A DNA stretch of 64,000 nt from Darksidea phi (Eukaryota; Ascomycota; Dothideomycetes; Pleosporales; Lentitheciaceae), in the NCBI GenBank assembly GCA_030770425.1, contig JASJFT010000030.1, positions 186,001 through 250,000 on the forward strand, in the 5' to 3' direction. Under the pieces are notes generated by a model. It saw nothing but the letters and a program-made list of their open reading frames with translations, was not told the origin of the DNA and did no database searches. Below are positions 1 through 11,606 of this stretch, piece by piece. Position numbers and translations under genes: made by a program. Positions within the stretch are counted from its first letter, which is position 1. Each line of letters opens with the position of its first letter.

Positions 1-1698
1 GATCGAGTCGTCGGTTGAGCAGGTAGGATTCGCCACCGAGTCCTCGATATCTTTCACGAACTGCTGTAGGTTTTCGAAGTAGTCTTTAGGAAACTGGCGC
101 ACAATTGGCTTCGAGAGTACTTCGCAAGAGCATCCCTTGTTTGCTTTCTGTGGTGTCGTTAGCCTGCATCTTTGCGGATTTTTCGAACATCTATCTTACC
201 ACGCTGCAGTACCCCGTTTGAACTCGTTCTGGCTCTCCATCGACATCCAATGTGGAAGATTGCTCCTCATAACCCTTGCAGTCGTCGCTGAAACAAACTA
301 GGTCATTCTGGCACTCTGCATTTTCCTTCTTAATGCGTTTAATGTTTTCCACGTGCCATTTGATCACGCTTACCACCTGGTCGATCTCGTGGATGGCCTG
401 GGATACTTCTTGCACGTATTTCAACAAAAGTGTCGCTACCGTCAGCGAGCGGTAGAAGTTGTTTAAACCGGGTCGATTGTTAGCGCCTCTTCTTTCCTGG
501 TATTGCCGCGCTAGCTGTATAGCGGCGTTTACCTCGTCGAGAGTGATGTCGGGAGTTGCAGCGCCATCGGGGTGGGTCTCCATGTTTGCGGGATTATCGG
601 CATTTGCTGGTATCAATTGCATGTCCGTCTCTTCGTCCAGTGCAAATATGGCGGCCGTGGCGATCCGTATTTGTTCGGTTACGCAGCGTTCCCTATCTGG
701 CGGAGGGTCATCTGCCCGTGACTCAATTCCGGACCGCTGTAGTATCGCTCGTGCCTTTTTTTCCGCCTTACATACATCTCTAACACCTTGGAGGCCTAGA
801 ATATTGAGGTAGTCCTTTAAACGGCGGTCCAGATCCTCTGGGATATGGATCAGAATGTCACCTTTCTTATCCTTGCCACTATCGGCAGTGATCTCTTCTA
901 GACTAATCCTCTGACTATGTTCCATGATTTCAGTAATTTGTTAGATCAACGCAGGTATTGCATGTACTTACTCTGGGTTCGGTGTAGATGTTGGAGTTGG
1001 GGTAATCGTCACAGTGGCCACGACGTTGGCTTCATCCCCGAATCCAGTAGCGAAGGCAACTTCGGAGACATCGCCCATATTTTCAATCTGCATTAGGGGG
1101 CCGTTTTCCTCATGGGGTAAGTGTACCTTGGCTTGCTTGTTGTGCTCGATCAAAACAGCGCCACCAACCGCAGTAAGTGCTATAATGGCCGGGACGGTCC
1201 ATTGGAGCAAAGCCGCCACCGCTCCTGCAGTTAAGAGAAGGAAGCGCTTCGTGTGGGTATTGAGGTGGGTCTGTCCCAGAGCACGATGCACCTCCTCTAT
1301 GCAAACGTTCAGATTCTTACCGTCTTTGCATTTTTCTTCCACAATCTTCCTCACTTCCTCGGTAATCTCCTCGCCTAACGCGATAGTTAATCCCTCCTCG
1401 GGGATAACGTCATGGAAGCCTTCAGGAGCAATGTTCACATCTCTCTTGCCGAGCCCCGATACGTCGGGATGATGTGCCTATGAGAGATTTAGCGTTGCCG
1501 GATTGCACGATTGATTAGACCTACTGAATCAAAGACGTATTGTTGAATATCTCCAAGATGAACGGTAGGAATTGCTCCTGCTCTTTTGATGATGCTGGGG
1601 CCCGCGTTGTCGGTCGTGGGCGTCGGTACCGGACCGCTGAGCGAGGGGAAACCAGCGGCCTGGTTGAACAGGAAAGCTGCCACGAGGAGCGGTAACAT
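1..1698 (-). CDS. Secreted protein of unknown function, 3' end beyond window
   Basis: Exons (minus strand) 1698-1525, 1477-972, 914-200 and 147-1, still open at the edge. The introns (47, 57 and 52 bp) all have GTAAG/GTAGG donors, CTAAC/CTAAA branch points and AG acceptors, and all join in frame. The start is chosen because it opens with a hydrophobic signal peptide (MLPLLVAAFLFNQAAG). Dibasic KR sites follow near residues 38 and 69, then a hydrophobic block at about 137-168 (a possible membrane segment), a Thr/Pro linker at the second junction, an alpha-helical Lys/Glu-rich region, and a C-terminal Cys-rich stretch that crosses the third junction (spacing like C-x5-C-x4-C, then GCSC). I do not recognise the family. 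The KR sites could be Kex2-type cleavage sites (inference). The protein is at least 515 residues long. Confidence 0.72.
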
Positions 1699-2363
1699 AT
1701 TGATTGTAGATTTAGAACTTGCTCATGAGTTGTTTCAGATAAACCGGCGAAGAGGTTGGTTGTCCCTTGTCTGTAGAGAAAGACTCCGCAATATATACCT
1801 GTGGTAGTTCGATACAACTTTTGCGAACTTGTGCATATTCCATCAAGCGCATTTTAGCAAGTGGCTGTGCTGTTACCCTTCGTTCAATTTCTTCCCCTTT
1901 AATCACGTTTCTCGTACGGTTACTCGAGTCATTCTGGTACGTACATGGCCTTGGATCCTCCGCTGTTGTGCTAGCTCCGCCACTCGGGCGCAATTCCAAT
2001 GCCAGCTGACAGCTCACCACCCGTCGAAATCGGACGTAGTAGCAGCCCTGGAACGGTTGTAATGCTACCTAAGAGACCATGTACTATCGGCTCTATGAAC
2101 ATTTTTCCCATTCTTGTTGCAGATGGTGTCAGTTCCTACCAGGTTTGGTTCCATAGCGCTAATGTGCCTTGTAGCAACACAGACAAAAGCGAAATTCTGC
2201 CTGACATTGAAGCCCGAGACACTTGACGATAACGCCGTAAACATTTTCAGAGGGAAACATCAAAGCCATAATGCTTATTGCGGTGTACCCAGCGTTCAAG
2301 ACTGCTTCCGATCGTGATCATATCCGCTAACTATCGAGTCATGCGCTGGATGTAACGTGTTTT
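1699..2363. other. Intergenic, no gene seen
   Basis: Upstream region of the secreted-protein gene. Short open frames are present on both strands (for example 1712-2020 minus), but they have no recognisable protein, no good start context and no splice partners. Confidence 0.5.
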
Positions 2364-2721
2364 ATCACTCCTCGGGCCACCCCAAAACCCACCAAAAATG
2401 AGCAAACTACACCTTCATATCTCAACAGCATAATAAAATAATCTAAAACTCTATATTTAGGCTTTTACATCTATTTTATAACTTCTATTAGACTCTAGAA
2501 GTATTTTATTAAGTGGTTCTAGAGATGCAGCAATTTAGCTTGAAATTGGGCGCCAAAACACGATATCTTGATAATAGCTAGGCCTACTATTTTAAGACTT
2601 TAATCAGAGCCTTGAAATAGGTATTAAAGCGTAAATATAGAGTTTTAAATTTTATTATTAAGCCGTTGAAGGTGTAGTTGTGCTCATTTTTGGTGGGTTT
2701 TGGGGTGGCCGGAGGAGTGAT
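2364..2721. mobile_element. MITE-like element with about 55-bp terminal inverted repeats
   Basis: The left end (ATCACTCCTC then GGCCACCCCAAAACCCACC...) returns almost perfectly as the reverse complement at 2663-2721. The inverted arms are about 55 bp with only a few mismatches. The 250-bp interior is AT-rich and has no coding frame. This is the layout of a non-autonomous DNA transposon of about 358 bp. No convincing target-site duplication is visible, so the superfamily is not assigned. A further GGCCCGAGG just outside the right end mirrors the CCTCGGGCC inside the left end, so the true boundary may lie about 12 bp further out. Confidence 0.75.
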
Positions 2722-2796
2722 TTGGCCCGAGGAATATGTGTCTCGGATTTGGTCTCGAGAATGAACTCTTGATGAGACAAGCTCAGCGCCTTAACT

Positions 2797-3065
2797 CATC
2801 TAACACAAGGCTTGTGTGATTATACTAGTGTCCCTTGAGACATTAATCTTACGATGCGGCTATTGCTTGAGTATTGCCAAGTTAAGGCTACCTCGGTTAG
2901 GAGAACCCCAGCGACTACTCTCATGTGGTCGCTTTAATATCATCTAACACAAGGCTCTTGTGATTATATTGGTCTCATTTGAGACTTCAATCTTATTGTG
3001 CGGCCACCTGTTGAGCATTGCCGAGTCGAGGCCATGTCACTCGAGGAGACTCAAGTACCGTAAGA
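2797..3065. repeat. Diverged tandem duplication, about 144-bp unit
   Basis: CATCTAACACAAGGCT begins at 2797 and again at 2941. The sequence after each copy stays alignable for over 100 bases (TTGAGAC, TTATTGTGCGGC, GAGCATTGCCRAG blocks), with many C/T and G/A differences as expected of RIP. No coding frame is seen. Confidence 0.55.
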
Positions 3066-3433
3066 TCTCGCCCAGCTGGCGGATAGCTGACAGGGGGTGG
3101 CCGCGGGTTGCGGCTGTACAGCCAATAGGTCGTCGCTAACACGAATCCGGATAAATAATGGAGTAAAAACTTTAAAATACAGTACCTATCTTTAGCTGTG
3201 ATTAGCTGCTTCTCCGGGGCCTACCAGTAGCGTGCCTAGATAGGTACTAGGCTGTGGTGATAGCGAGCTATTGGCTATATAACCGAAACCCCGGAACATT
3301 GAGGCTCAGACCGTTGTTTGCCCTGCGCCGCCACGTTCGCCAAAGATTTCAAACATTACCAAGCCGTAGGAAGAATGCGTCGCCTCCGTGCACAGCAGTA
3401 TGAACATTCTTGAGTGATATGGAAAATGTTCAG

Positions 3434-3440
3434 TATAAAT
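3434..3440 (+). promoter_or_regulatory. Probable TATA box for the aspzincin gene
   Basis: TATAAAT lies 62 bases before the ATG at 3502. The position is sensible for a fungal core promoter with a short leader. It is supported by sequence only. Confidence 0.4.
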
Positions 3441-3501
3441 ATGAGATCGGAGACGACGCTTCATTGAACCACACAACCTGTGCCGGTATCGAGCTTTAAA
3501 A

Positions 3502-4985
3502 ATGCGTTCTTATATTCTTTGCGTAACACTCGTGTTCTCATGCTTGGCAAGCCTCTCTATTGTTCACGGATACAAAATCGACCAGTCATGCAGGAAAGCC
3601 GGAATTTGTAGGCCACTCAACCTATATATACTGGGAAGCTCCGCTAACATGCGCTTATGCAGATGATGAAGTTGAAAGAGCATTACATGAGGCGTTCGAC
3701 ATGGCAGAAGCCGGTATACGAGCCCTCGAGAGAGCTCAGGTCCGAGGGCGCAAGGATCCTCCAGACGCTCCGAGGGTTGATAACAAGTGGGACGAAGTAC
3801 CACCACGGCCGAAAGAGCTTCAAGATCTCATCAAGAATATCTTTGCTCATGATGATATTATCAATGAGAGTCAACAACTACCAGATGTGCCAGAGAAAGA
3901 AGGTGCACCGTACAAGCAGACATTAAAAAAATTGAAGCTTGAAAGGATTTACAGTAGGTAATCAGATGCTTATCCATCTTGTGGTTGCTCATGCTTGTCA
4001 CAGAGGCGTATAAAGGTATTTTGAGTGAGATCAGAGATCCGGGCAACAAAGACCAGCTTTCCTGGACTGATGCGGTAAGTAGAGAAGAGGATACTCTACA
4101 ACCCTTCTGATCGGAAAATGCCAGATAATCTATTGCGACGGATCGCGATATGAGCGGAAAAATGGACGATGGGTTTATGACAAAGGTAAGCATCTAATGA
4201 CGGACATTGATTTGGCCACTGAAAACTAAATCGCTGATAACGCTTAGACAACAACGTTAAGCGGGGGTTCTCCGGGAAGCTATGTTCTGGTCCCGTGGCT
4301 TCCCTGTACAGTCTGGCGGAGACATATTCCTCTGCCCAACAGGACAATGAGCAAAAAACATTGACTCCGAATACGATACAAATTTGCCCTCCACTGATTA
4401 AAGAAGTAAAAAGATCTTTGGAAGACAAATCTCCTTCTTATCTAAAGTATAAGTTCAGAAAGATCAGAAGCTCCATCAGTAAATCCGTAGCAGGCGACTT
4501 CAGACAGATAGGTATAAAATCCTCCAACTCGTGCATTAACATCACTAAATCATTTTAGACGTAATCGGAAACAGCCTCGCCGTAACTTTACTGCACGAAA
4601 TGACCCATACTACAGCCGCAGACGACTTTGACGATGTCAAAGTGTCTGGTGCAGGGGCTTTTGGGTTTGGGCGAAATGCGGCATATGGTTGGGCCAACGT
4701 GAACAAGCTTGCAAAAACGCTACCTTATGCAGATCTGGGCAATAAAAATGCCTGCGATAATAACGCCGACAGTGCTGCGTACTTTGCGCTAGGTGAGCGT
4801 GACGCTTCTGTGCTTAACGATCTCTACTGATCATGGTTCTAGGGTGCAAACTCATGTCCGATGCGAAGGACCCACGTCGCATCACGGATGACGGAATTTT
4901 AGTTCCGATGGATCAACCGGTTAATTGGACGCCTAATAGTTGGAAACGGCGGTGGTTTGAAGCTACGGGCATTCCGATTCCTTAA
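3502..4985 (+). CDS. Secreted lysine-specific metallo-endopeptidase-like (aspzincin, M35-like)
   Basis: Seven exons: 3502-3607, 3663-3953, 4004-4074, 4125-4185, 4248-4511, 4559-4792, 4843-4985 (389 aa). All six introns (47-62 bp) have canonical ends and keep phase. The protein has a signal peptide (MRSYILCVTLVFSCLASLS...), then the KIDQSC opening common in fungal members of this family, a helical middle part, and the zinc motif HEMTH at about residues 277-281. A downstream GxGAFGFGRNAAYGW block at about 295-309 occupies the position of the aspzincin GTxDxxYG motif that supplies the third zinc ligand. The NADSAAYFAL segment that follows is also typical. The family cuts proteins outside the cell. 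The exact third ligand is not certain here, so activity is inferred. A TATA box precedes the start. Confidence 0.85.
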
Positions 4986-5059
4986 TCCGCTACACTAGAG
5001 CTCGCAAAAGAACGTAGAGGCGATGAAAGGAAATGTGCTTGCGACAATCGTACATCTAC

Positions 5060-6083
5060 CTACGGTATAAATTTCCTAGTACTGTATTTATGCTCACGTC
5101 CTTTCAATGTAATTGCGTCTATTAGAGGGTAGCTGCCAAAACCATCGTTGAAAAGCCGCTGCCGAAATACCACCTCAAAGTTGACAGGCCCAAGAGAACG
5201 CAACACTTCATCAGGAAGCTCAACGTTCAGCTCAACCGTGATCTTGTCAGCATGAGTAGCTCTTATCGGAGCGAGGATCGATAGCAACGTCTCCGGTGCC
5301 CTCATCGCAAGACCACTGCTTTCGAAATACGGATCATCTGCTAGGATATCAAACGAGAGAGTCTGCAGGCTGGGTAGGCTACTCAAATCATCGCAAAGTA
5401 GGTTCCAATTTGGCAGCGTTTTCGGCATCTTGTAGCCCCGCCTGCCGTTGTTCGGCCAGTAAAAGGGCGAATAAGCGGTGGAGATGTGGATCTTGCGGAT
5501 GGCGTTCCATTGTGCTGCAGGCATTGATCGTTTGAATGCGGGTAGTGTGGTACCGCCTCGGAAGTGGAAGAAGTTGCATTCATAGAGGATTTTCAAGGCT
5601 TCCGAATAGCTATGCAAGGCGATTCAGTACGCTATTCAGGGCCAAGGACGAACACTCTTACATTCGTCGGCAGCTCAGAAGCAGCGCAATGAGCTGATCC
5701 TCAGTTATGGTGACGCTCCGTACTTGCACATTACAGCGTCTTCCGTCGTTGTCGAAAGGCTCTTCGCCGAAGCAGCGATGTTGGAACGTCCAATACGAAC
5801 TCTCTGGATCCGTGCAGCGCCAGTGCGCTAGCTGCCTGCGCTTGATGTTCTTGGCTGGCGTGCTGTTTAGGCAAATGTGAAGAAAGCGGTCCGGATCGCC
5901 CAGGACAGCGGTGTAAATGGGGATCCTGAGCTCTGCACTGAGCTTGAAAAGAGGCGATTGCAGCTGATCCATCATTCCGGGAATATCACCGTCATTGCGA
6001 AGCGGCCAAGCGGGAGGTGGTCGCAGCCCTAGTGCCTGAGTGACTCTGTACTGGAGTTTTTCGAGTGTGCCTGGGAGGACCAT
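5060..6083 (-). CDS. DUF7730/2EXR-like uncharacterised fungal protein
   Basis: Two exons, 6083-5662 and 5609-5060 (323 aa), joined by a 52-bp GTAAGA...TAG intron. The splice restores the family pattern LLLSCRRIYSEALKILYE, in which a cysteine-arginine-isoleucine-tyrosine core spans the junction. The N-terminal half holds SPLFKLSAELRIPIYTAVLG, matching the fungal LPxELRxxIY motif of F-box-like/2EXR/DUF7730 proteins. The function of these proteins is unknown; they are often lineage-expanded. ATG 6083 is used because the open frame further upstream has only a GTG. TATATATA lies about 75 bases upstream of the start. Confidence 0.75.
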
Positions 6084-7553
6084 CGTGTTCCTGGTAGGTG
6101 ATTTGGGGTGGAAGTGGCTCAGTTGACTATGACCATGGAAGAGCACGTCCACAGCTATATATAAGCACTATGCCGCAACGAGGCATTGGCGCCGGCGTGA
6201 CGGCAACAATGTAACCGAGCACTCCAACGCGCGAGACTTCTATTGTTACGCAGCGAATTTACGAGTAAGCACTTGCTTTCGGTTTTGCTACAACAGCGCC
6301 ACGTGCTGAACTTCTATCACGTGTTTTTTCTAGCCCGCGCAGCAGATGCCAAGCACAATCCAGAGATCAACACCATATATGAAAATACACCTATAGCTCA
6401 ACACTACGTTGCTTAATTTATATAAAAATAGTCTAATATAAGTATCGCATGTATTCAAGGTGTAGCTAGGCCGATACTCCTAGGAAGTTAGCATGTGACC
6501 CTAACTCTGCGCGCTAGTCTTACAATCGCACCTGCAAGCTTGTCACATGACCTAGGTCATCCCAGCCTTAGTCAGCGGTCTGATAGGCCTTAGCACCTTA
6601 GCTACCGCCTCTCAGATAGATCATCAATGCACCAAGTACATCCAATCGTATGTGTCGGACAGAGAAAGGAGAAATGCTGCGTACATGTCATGATCGTCCG
6701 CTAATCTCTCCCGACGTACACGGCCACACTCACACACAATCAACCATACAACTGCCTCCACTCCTCCTCAACATCCCTAAAGGCGATTGCATATGAGCCT
6801 CAAGCCATCGTCACAGCAATATTCATTACATGTATATACGATCCTCAATCCGATCTACACAGTGAAGTCACGTTATTTGCCACTTTCTCGAACTAGTAGC
6901 CTGACCTAACGATCTCAAAATACTGGCGAGATACTGGCTGCTTATTAGTCTTTCAAATAATAATCACGCACGTGAACTCACCGGTTCTCGTATTTGCTGC
7001 TACTCTGGCGAATAACTAAAAGTAGGAATATATCTATATACTAACTATCTCTTCTAATTATAACCCTTGTTCTATTATAGTAAACGACCTTCTATTATAG
7101 TAAACGGCTATTTAAACGGTTGGTAAACGGCCATAATCGATTCTTAGGGGCGCTAGTTCTAATTAGAAAATAGTCATTCTGCCTCGCGTAATTTCATGGT
7201 CGGGTGACATGCCCACACTCTGACTAGGACGTATTCTATGGTTGTAGTACCCAATAAACGTATAAACCCATCTAAACGTTTCGTTCGTATTATGTCACGG
7301 CTGTCTGTGTAACAGAACGCTTCAGGACTCCGTTCGATGAGGAGATTCCCTGAAAGCAACGATTAATGGGGTGAAACTGAGGAAATAGGGAAATACCTGA
7401 TCAAGGGTGGTCCCTAGGTGGTCTGTGCCTGGGGCTCTCACTGTATAAATAGCTAGATACTCAGCTTGTGTAGAAATCAGAGCACTCAACTTCCGAACTG
7501 CGCAGCACGTGACATATTATCTGAAACACTTGGAAACTTTCCCCCTTAACCCG
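6084..7553. other. Intergenic, AT-rich, no gene
   Basis: No supported gene in about 1.5 kb. Two 17-bp copies of TTCTATTATAGTAAACG lie at 7070-7086 and 7090-7106. Around 6375-6475 a sequence resembling the inner arms of the 2364-2721 MITE (ACACCTATAGCTCAAC and, inverted, AAGGTGTAGCT) may be a decayed copy. A small minus frame at 7174-7359 has no recognisable product. Confidence 0.45.
7070..7106. repeat. Short direct repeat, 17 bp x2
   Basis: TTCTATTATAGTAAACG occurs twice with a 20-bp period, followed by further AAACGG motifs. No function is apparent. Confidence 0.5.
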
Positions 7554-10174
7554 CTATTCTACCACAACCCTAGCTCCGTCCCCTCTCCTCACAACCCTCG
7601 CCCTCAGCTCCCCACTCTGCATCTCCTTCAATCTCTCCAGCACCTTGCCATCTTCCCTTAAACTCGCCCCAACCACATACTCCCTCAGTTCCTGAGACTC
7701 CGCCATTTGCGCGAACGCAGACCACGCATTTCCCAAAAGCGTCAAGCGCGTTTTAGTGACAAAGAGTACCACAAGTACGGCCATGATGACGAAATGCGCA
7801 AACAGGGCCCACATCAGTAGGACGAAACCGACGTAGTTGTGAGGGTACAGAACATTGCTGTAGAATGATACTGTCACATTGTCGATGCGGTCAAATGCGG
7901 GTTGTTGGCTATAGTAGTTGGTCATTGAGAGGACGGTAATGAGAGACGAGAAGGCCCATGCGACGGAATGGTTCGCGGCGAGAGCGTCGTTGAAGATAGC
8001 GCCTAGTGCTGGATCCGCGGCGATGACCTGTGACGTTCGATTCGAAAAGCTGCGAAGCACCAAAAGGAGCGGATCCTGCGTGAGCAGTATGCTCCAGCCA
8101 CCTGGGAGAGGGTAGTTTAGTCTAGCTTCTAGTGCCGAGCCGCCCGAGGCATCGCTTTGGATGAATGGGCGTTCTGATTGAGGTGGAAGATCTCCACGGA
8201 GGCTAGACGGCTTCTGCATAACCAAAGTCTGACGTGAAGGTCCGCTGGTAGAAGGGATCAGATAGTTGAGAACATCAGATGTCTTGAAGGTTTCCCACCA
8301 TTGAAGCTGTGGCTCGGTCCGGTTCTGTGTGCTGGAGAGGCTGACATCTAGAATTGCTCCGTCCCATGGCGCGAAGCAGAGAGAAAATGATGTGGGTTTC
8401 ACTCCGAGATCAATGTCAAGCCACTCCTCCAGTCCTACTCTCGTGGGTTGGATGACTAGAAAGACCGTTATATAGCTTGTTGAACCCTCGAATTGGCTGC
8501 TCGAATAATTGAAGAAGGGGCTGTACTTTGGCTTTATTTGACACAAGGTGATAATGCCTGGTCCCGCAATAGCACAGTCGAATGGAAATTCAAGGATTCC
8601 AGGCAGCGGAGTATTATCCTCCGTAAGCATAGCGGTGCCGTTTAGTTGTGTGTAATGTCCAGTGACATTGTTGAGGCCATTGATCGTGGGCGCTTGGCAA
8701 GAAACACTGGCATCCATGACCATCGCGTTACCAGTATAAGTAGACAAAGTTTGACGCGATTCCGCAGTTGTATACGGCAGAAAGGTTCGCAAAAGAACCC
8801 CTGTGCTTGCCACGCCCTTTTTGAATTGAGAGGCCGGTTCGTAATACTCTGCGAACATAGGATAAAAGGGCGGATTTGTTGTCCATGCTGCATCGCGTGG
8901 TATTTTTTTGCTTGTATTCAAGTACGCAAAAGCTGGTCTGACTTCAGAACTAGACTCGTAGCCAGCCAATGGACCAGGCTGAAGATCGGAAAGTAGTATA
9001 GTAGAGGAAAACTGGACAAGGCTCGTCGTGATAAGCAGACATATCGCAATAGAACCTTCTTTGTAATATCGCCTGTGTCGCTTTGCCGAATGCCAGATTT
9101 CTTCAATCATGAATTGAGCAAATGTCCATGGATTTGTGTTGCAGGTACGCATTGGTGAGAGGCTTGCAAGGTGGTAGACATGAGTTCCAACGGTGCACTC
9201 CAGGAGCAAGGCTGCGAGGATGGCTGAGGCGATCGCAGCTTGGAAGTCTACCGCCGTCCTGAGAACTAGCGCCGAAAGGGAGACGCTACGCGTGGCCCAA
9301 TTGTTGATCATTATGTTATTCCAGGTCGTGTTTGTCCTGTCTCCAAACCAGAGGAAAGCGAGGAAACCACACAGACCGAAGATGATCACCGATGTAGCCA
9401 GCAGGACGTATAATGTCTTTGTACCGAGCCGAAATATCTCGCCTAATTCCCAAGAAGCTTCCCTTTTGTCAGCTCCAACTTGGACATAGTCCTTGGTCGA
9501 TACAGACACATCTTGCGCATCGCGCTCACTGCTGCAAAAATCAACGCCAAGTTTACAAGGGTATTCGCCACTTACTATCGCAAATTCCGAAATACCCTTT
9601 GGGAAAGAACCAGCTTCCGGTAAATGATCCAAGTCGTCAGTGCCACGCATAACGCAATTATCAAGGTCCCAGAAATGCCAATTGCTATACGCGCGTCAGA
9701 AGGACCGATGCGTAGCTCGCTAGGGCGTTCATAACCACCGGCCGGCAAGCCCGTCGCGACCGCTACTGATGCCGTTACCGATGGGAGAGGCCTGATGATG
9801 GTATGGCGCGGATCCAGGAAAAGAGGGAGTTGTTCTGGCCGTTCTATAACTGCCGGGGTCAGGTCTTCTCCCGAACAGATACCGTCATTCGTGCAGGGAT
9901 TCGATCTACAGCAGCCGACGAAACTGAAGGCCTGAGAATTTCCACATTTATAAAATTGGGAACCAGAGGAACAGGATACATCTGGAAATTGAGCATGCGC
10001 TGAGACATCAAAGTATACTGGGCTCAGTTCTGCATTACTGCACCCAGTTGGGCATGGATCAGAATCGCAGCATCCCATGAAGCGCGACCCGTTTGCACAC
10101 GCATAGAACTCGGCGGTTGTGTGCGCGCAGGATACACCCGCTGGGCCATCGCTAGGGAGGGCTGGGGAGCTCAT
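7554..10174 (-). CDS. Large membrane protein: Cys-rich ectodomain fused to polytopic region
   Basis: Exons 10174-9576 and 9531-7554 (858 aa). The 44-bp intron (GTAAGT...TTTTTGCAG) joins two long frames in phase. Residues 1-110 hold two Cys-rich repeats of the pattern YxCxxGSxFxGCCxSDPCxxGC, followed by a membrane segment (about 170-190, then a basic stop-transfer YRK). After the junction come further hydrophobic helices (TLYVLLATSVIIFGLCGFL, an Ala/Leu-rich segment, IAICLLITTSLVQF) and, after a large Asn-glycosylation-rich loop, a C-terminal helix pair (YVGFVLLMWALFAHFVIMAV). Both halves resemble fungal families of unknown function that I know mainly as separate proteins. There is no signal peptide. 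A model with two genes is possible if the short intron is not real, because each half has its own ATG (10174 and 9650). Confidence 0.7.
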
Positions 10175-10537
10175 GACTGGTGGTGAAAAGGTCGAAGAAT
10201 TGAAAATCAGTGTACCAGGACGAGAGCCTGAGAGACTTGCTAGATATATCGCATTGCGGCCGGGTGCCTTAACACAGCCGCACAGACTCCTTCGCGATAT
10301 GCGCCAATAGCGAGCTAGCCAACTGTTTCAGCGCACTGCGAGCCTGTGTCAGCGCAAGTCCCGCTATCCGCCTCTGGCTCGGTTAGACCACGGTGTATGG
10401 CAAAGGTCCAATCAAAGCTTCAACGTAAGCGCGCTTTTGCTTGACCGTTTATCATTCTCGGCCCACTAGGGGCAAGAGACATAACCGCCACAACATCTCG
10501 GTCTGCGGCATTCCTCCATCGCCGTTCCTGGGAAAAT
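10175..10537. other. Intergenic, no gene seen
   Basis: Spacer between two minus-strand genes. It should hold the promoter of the membrane-protein gene and the 3' end of nothing else. No TATA box stands out. Confidence 0.5.
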
Positions 10538-11606
10538 CTATCCCTTTCTCCTCAAAACCGCCCCCACGACCTGTATCCTGCATACTTCCGCATACGCACC
10601 ATGGCCAATCTCCTCCGGCCACATATCCGGGTGCAGTATTGTGTACTCTACTACCTCCATGTTCTCCACTCTCCCAAGCTTTTCTAAGAAAGGGTCATGG
10701 CCAGGACTCGCGGTCGGTATTGCGACTCCTGTATACACGATGATGACTCCTCTCAGGGACAGGATTCTCATGCCTTCCTCGACAATTCTTAGGGAAATGT
10801 CGAGTCCGAACTCGGCGCCGCCATCTGCGTATATGGGCAAATCCTCGCCATCCGCACTCGATGCAATATAGGGTGGGTTGCTGACAATGAGATCAATGCC
10901 AGAAGAGCCTAGCTCGTCCGGTACAGCCGCGTATAAGTTCGACTCAAGGAAGCCGACTGTAGCACCCGCTAGCTGGGCGTTTACGCCGCCCAGCCTCAGC
11001 GCATGCGGATTCAGGTCCAAGCCAATCACCTTTGCCTGCGGGTATGTTTTGGCCATGTGTATCGCCCCTGCGCCCGAACCGCAACATATGTCCATTATAG
11101 AACCGAGTGCTTGCGGTAGATGGTGTGTTGCAGCTTGAAGGAAGGCGACGAAGAGATAAGTATCGGGTCCGAAAAAAACCGCGTCTGGCGATGCCGGAAA
11201 CGAGGAGTGGATGTAGTAGGGCGGAACACTAGTGTGTTCACGGATCGGGACACCAGGCAAGTAGAAGTTGGAAACGCGGATGACGGAGCGGTATTTGTTA
11301 CTGTCGCTCGTCGTGATGATGGAGGCATTTTGTAGGCTTTCGAACACGATATCAGGGATTATCGACTTGAGCGACAGCCTGAAGAGATGTTTAGAATGCA
11401 TAGGCTCAATGGAGGTGGAAAGGGTACCTAGTACACGGGAGGTTCCAGCCAAAAAAGTCCTCCGCGGTTGTAGCATCTTCGGTCGACGGGTCTGAACTTC
11501 TTTTGCGGACTACCCTCGCCTGGGTCTCCGGGGAGGGACAAATAAAAACATATTTGACTTTAGCCAGGTGTTCGGTAAGTGCCCGGTAGGCGCTGATATC
11601 GGCCAT
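10538..11606 (-). CDS. PrmC/HemK-like SAM-dependent methyltransferase
   Basis: Exons 11606-11428 and 11378-10538 (339 aa), with a 49-bp GTACCC...TTCAG intron and a TTCTAAAC branch point. The Rossmann SAM-binding motif MDICCGSGAGAIHMAK and the acidic VIGLDLN strand are followed by the catalytic NPPYI motif near residue 225, the signature of the HemK/PrmC/MTS class that methylates amide or amino nitrogens (release-factor glutamine, ribosomal proteins). The N-terminal half is fungal-specific. The exact substrate cannot be read from sequence. The start is ATG 11606; a GTG two codons earlier is ignored. Confidence 0.82.

Noticed and set aside
1712..2020. 102-codon minus-strand frame directly upstream of the secreted-protein gene
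   Set aside because: No motif, poor start, and it occupies the expected promoter.
7174..7359. Small minus frame with RLLGTTTIEYVLV
   Set aside because: Too short and isolated in AT-rich sequence. Not distinguishable from chance.
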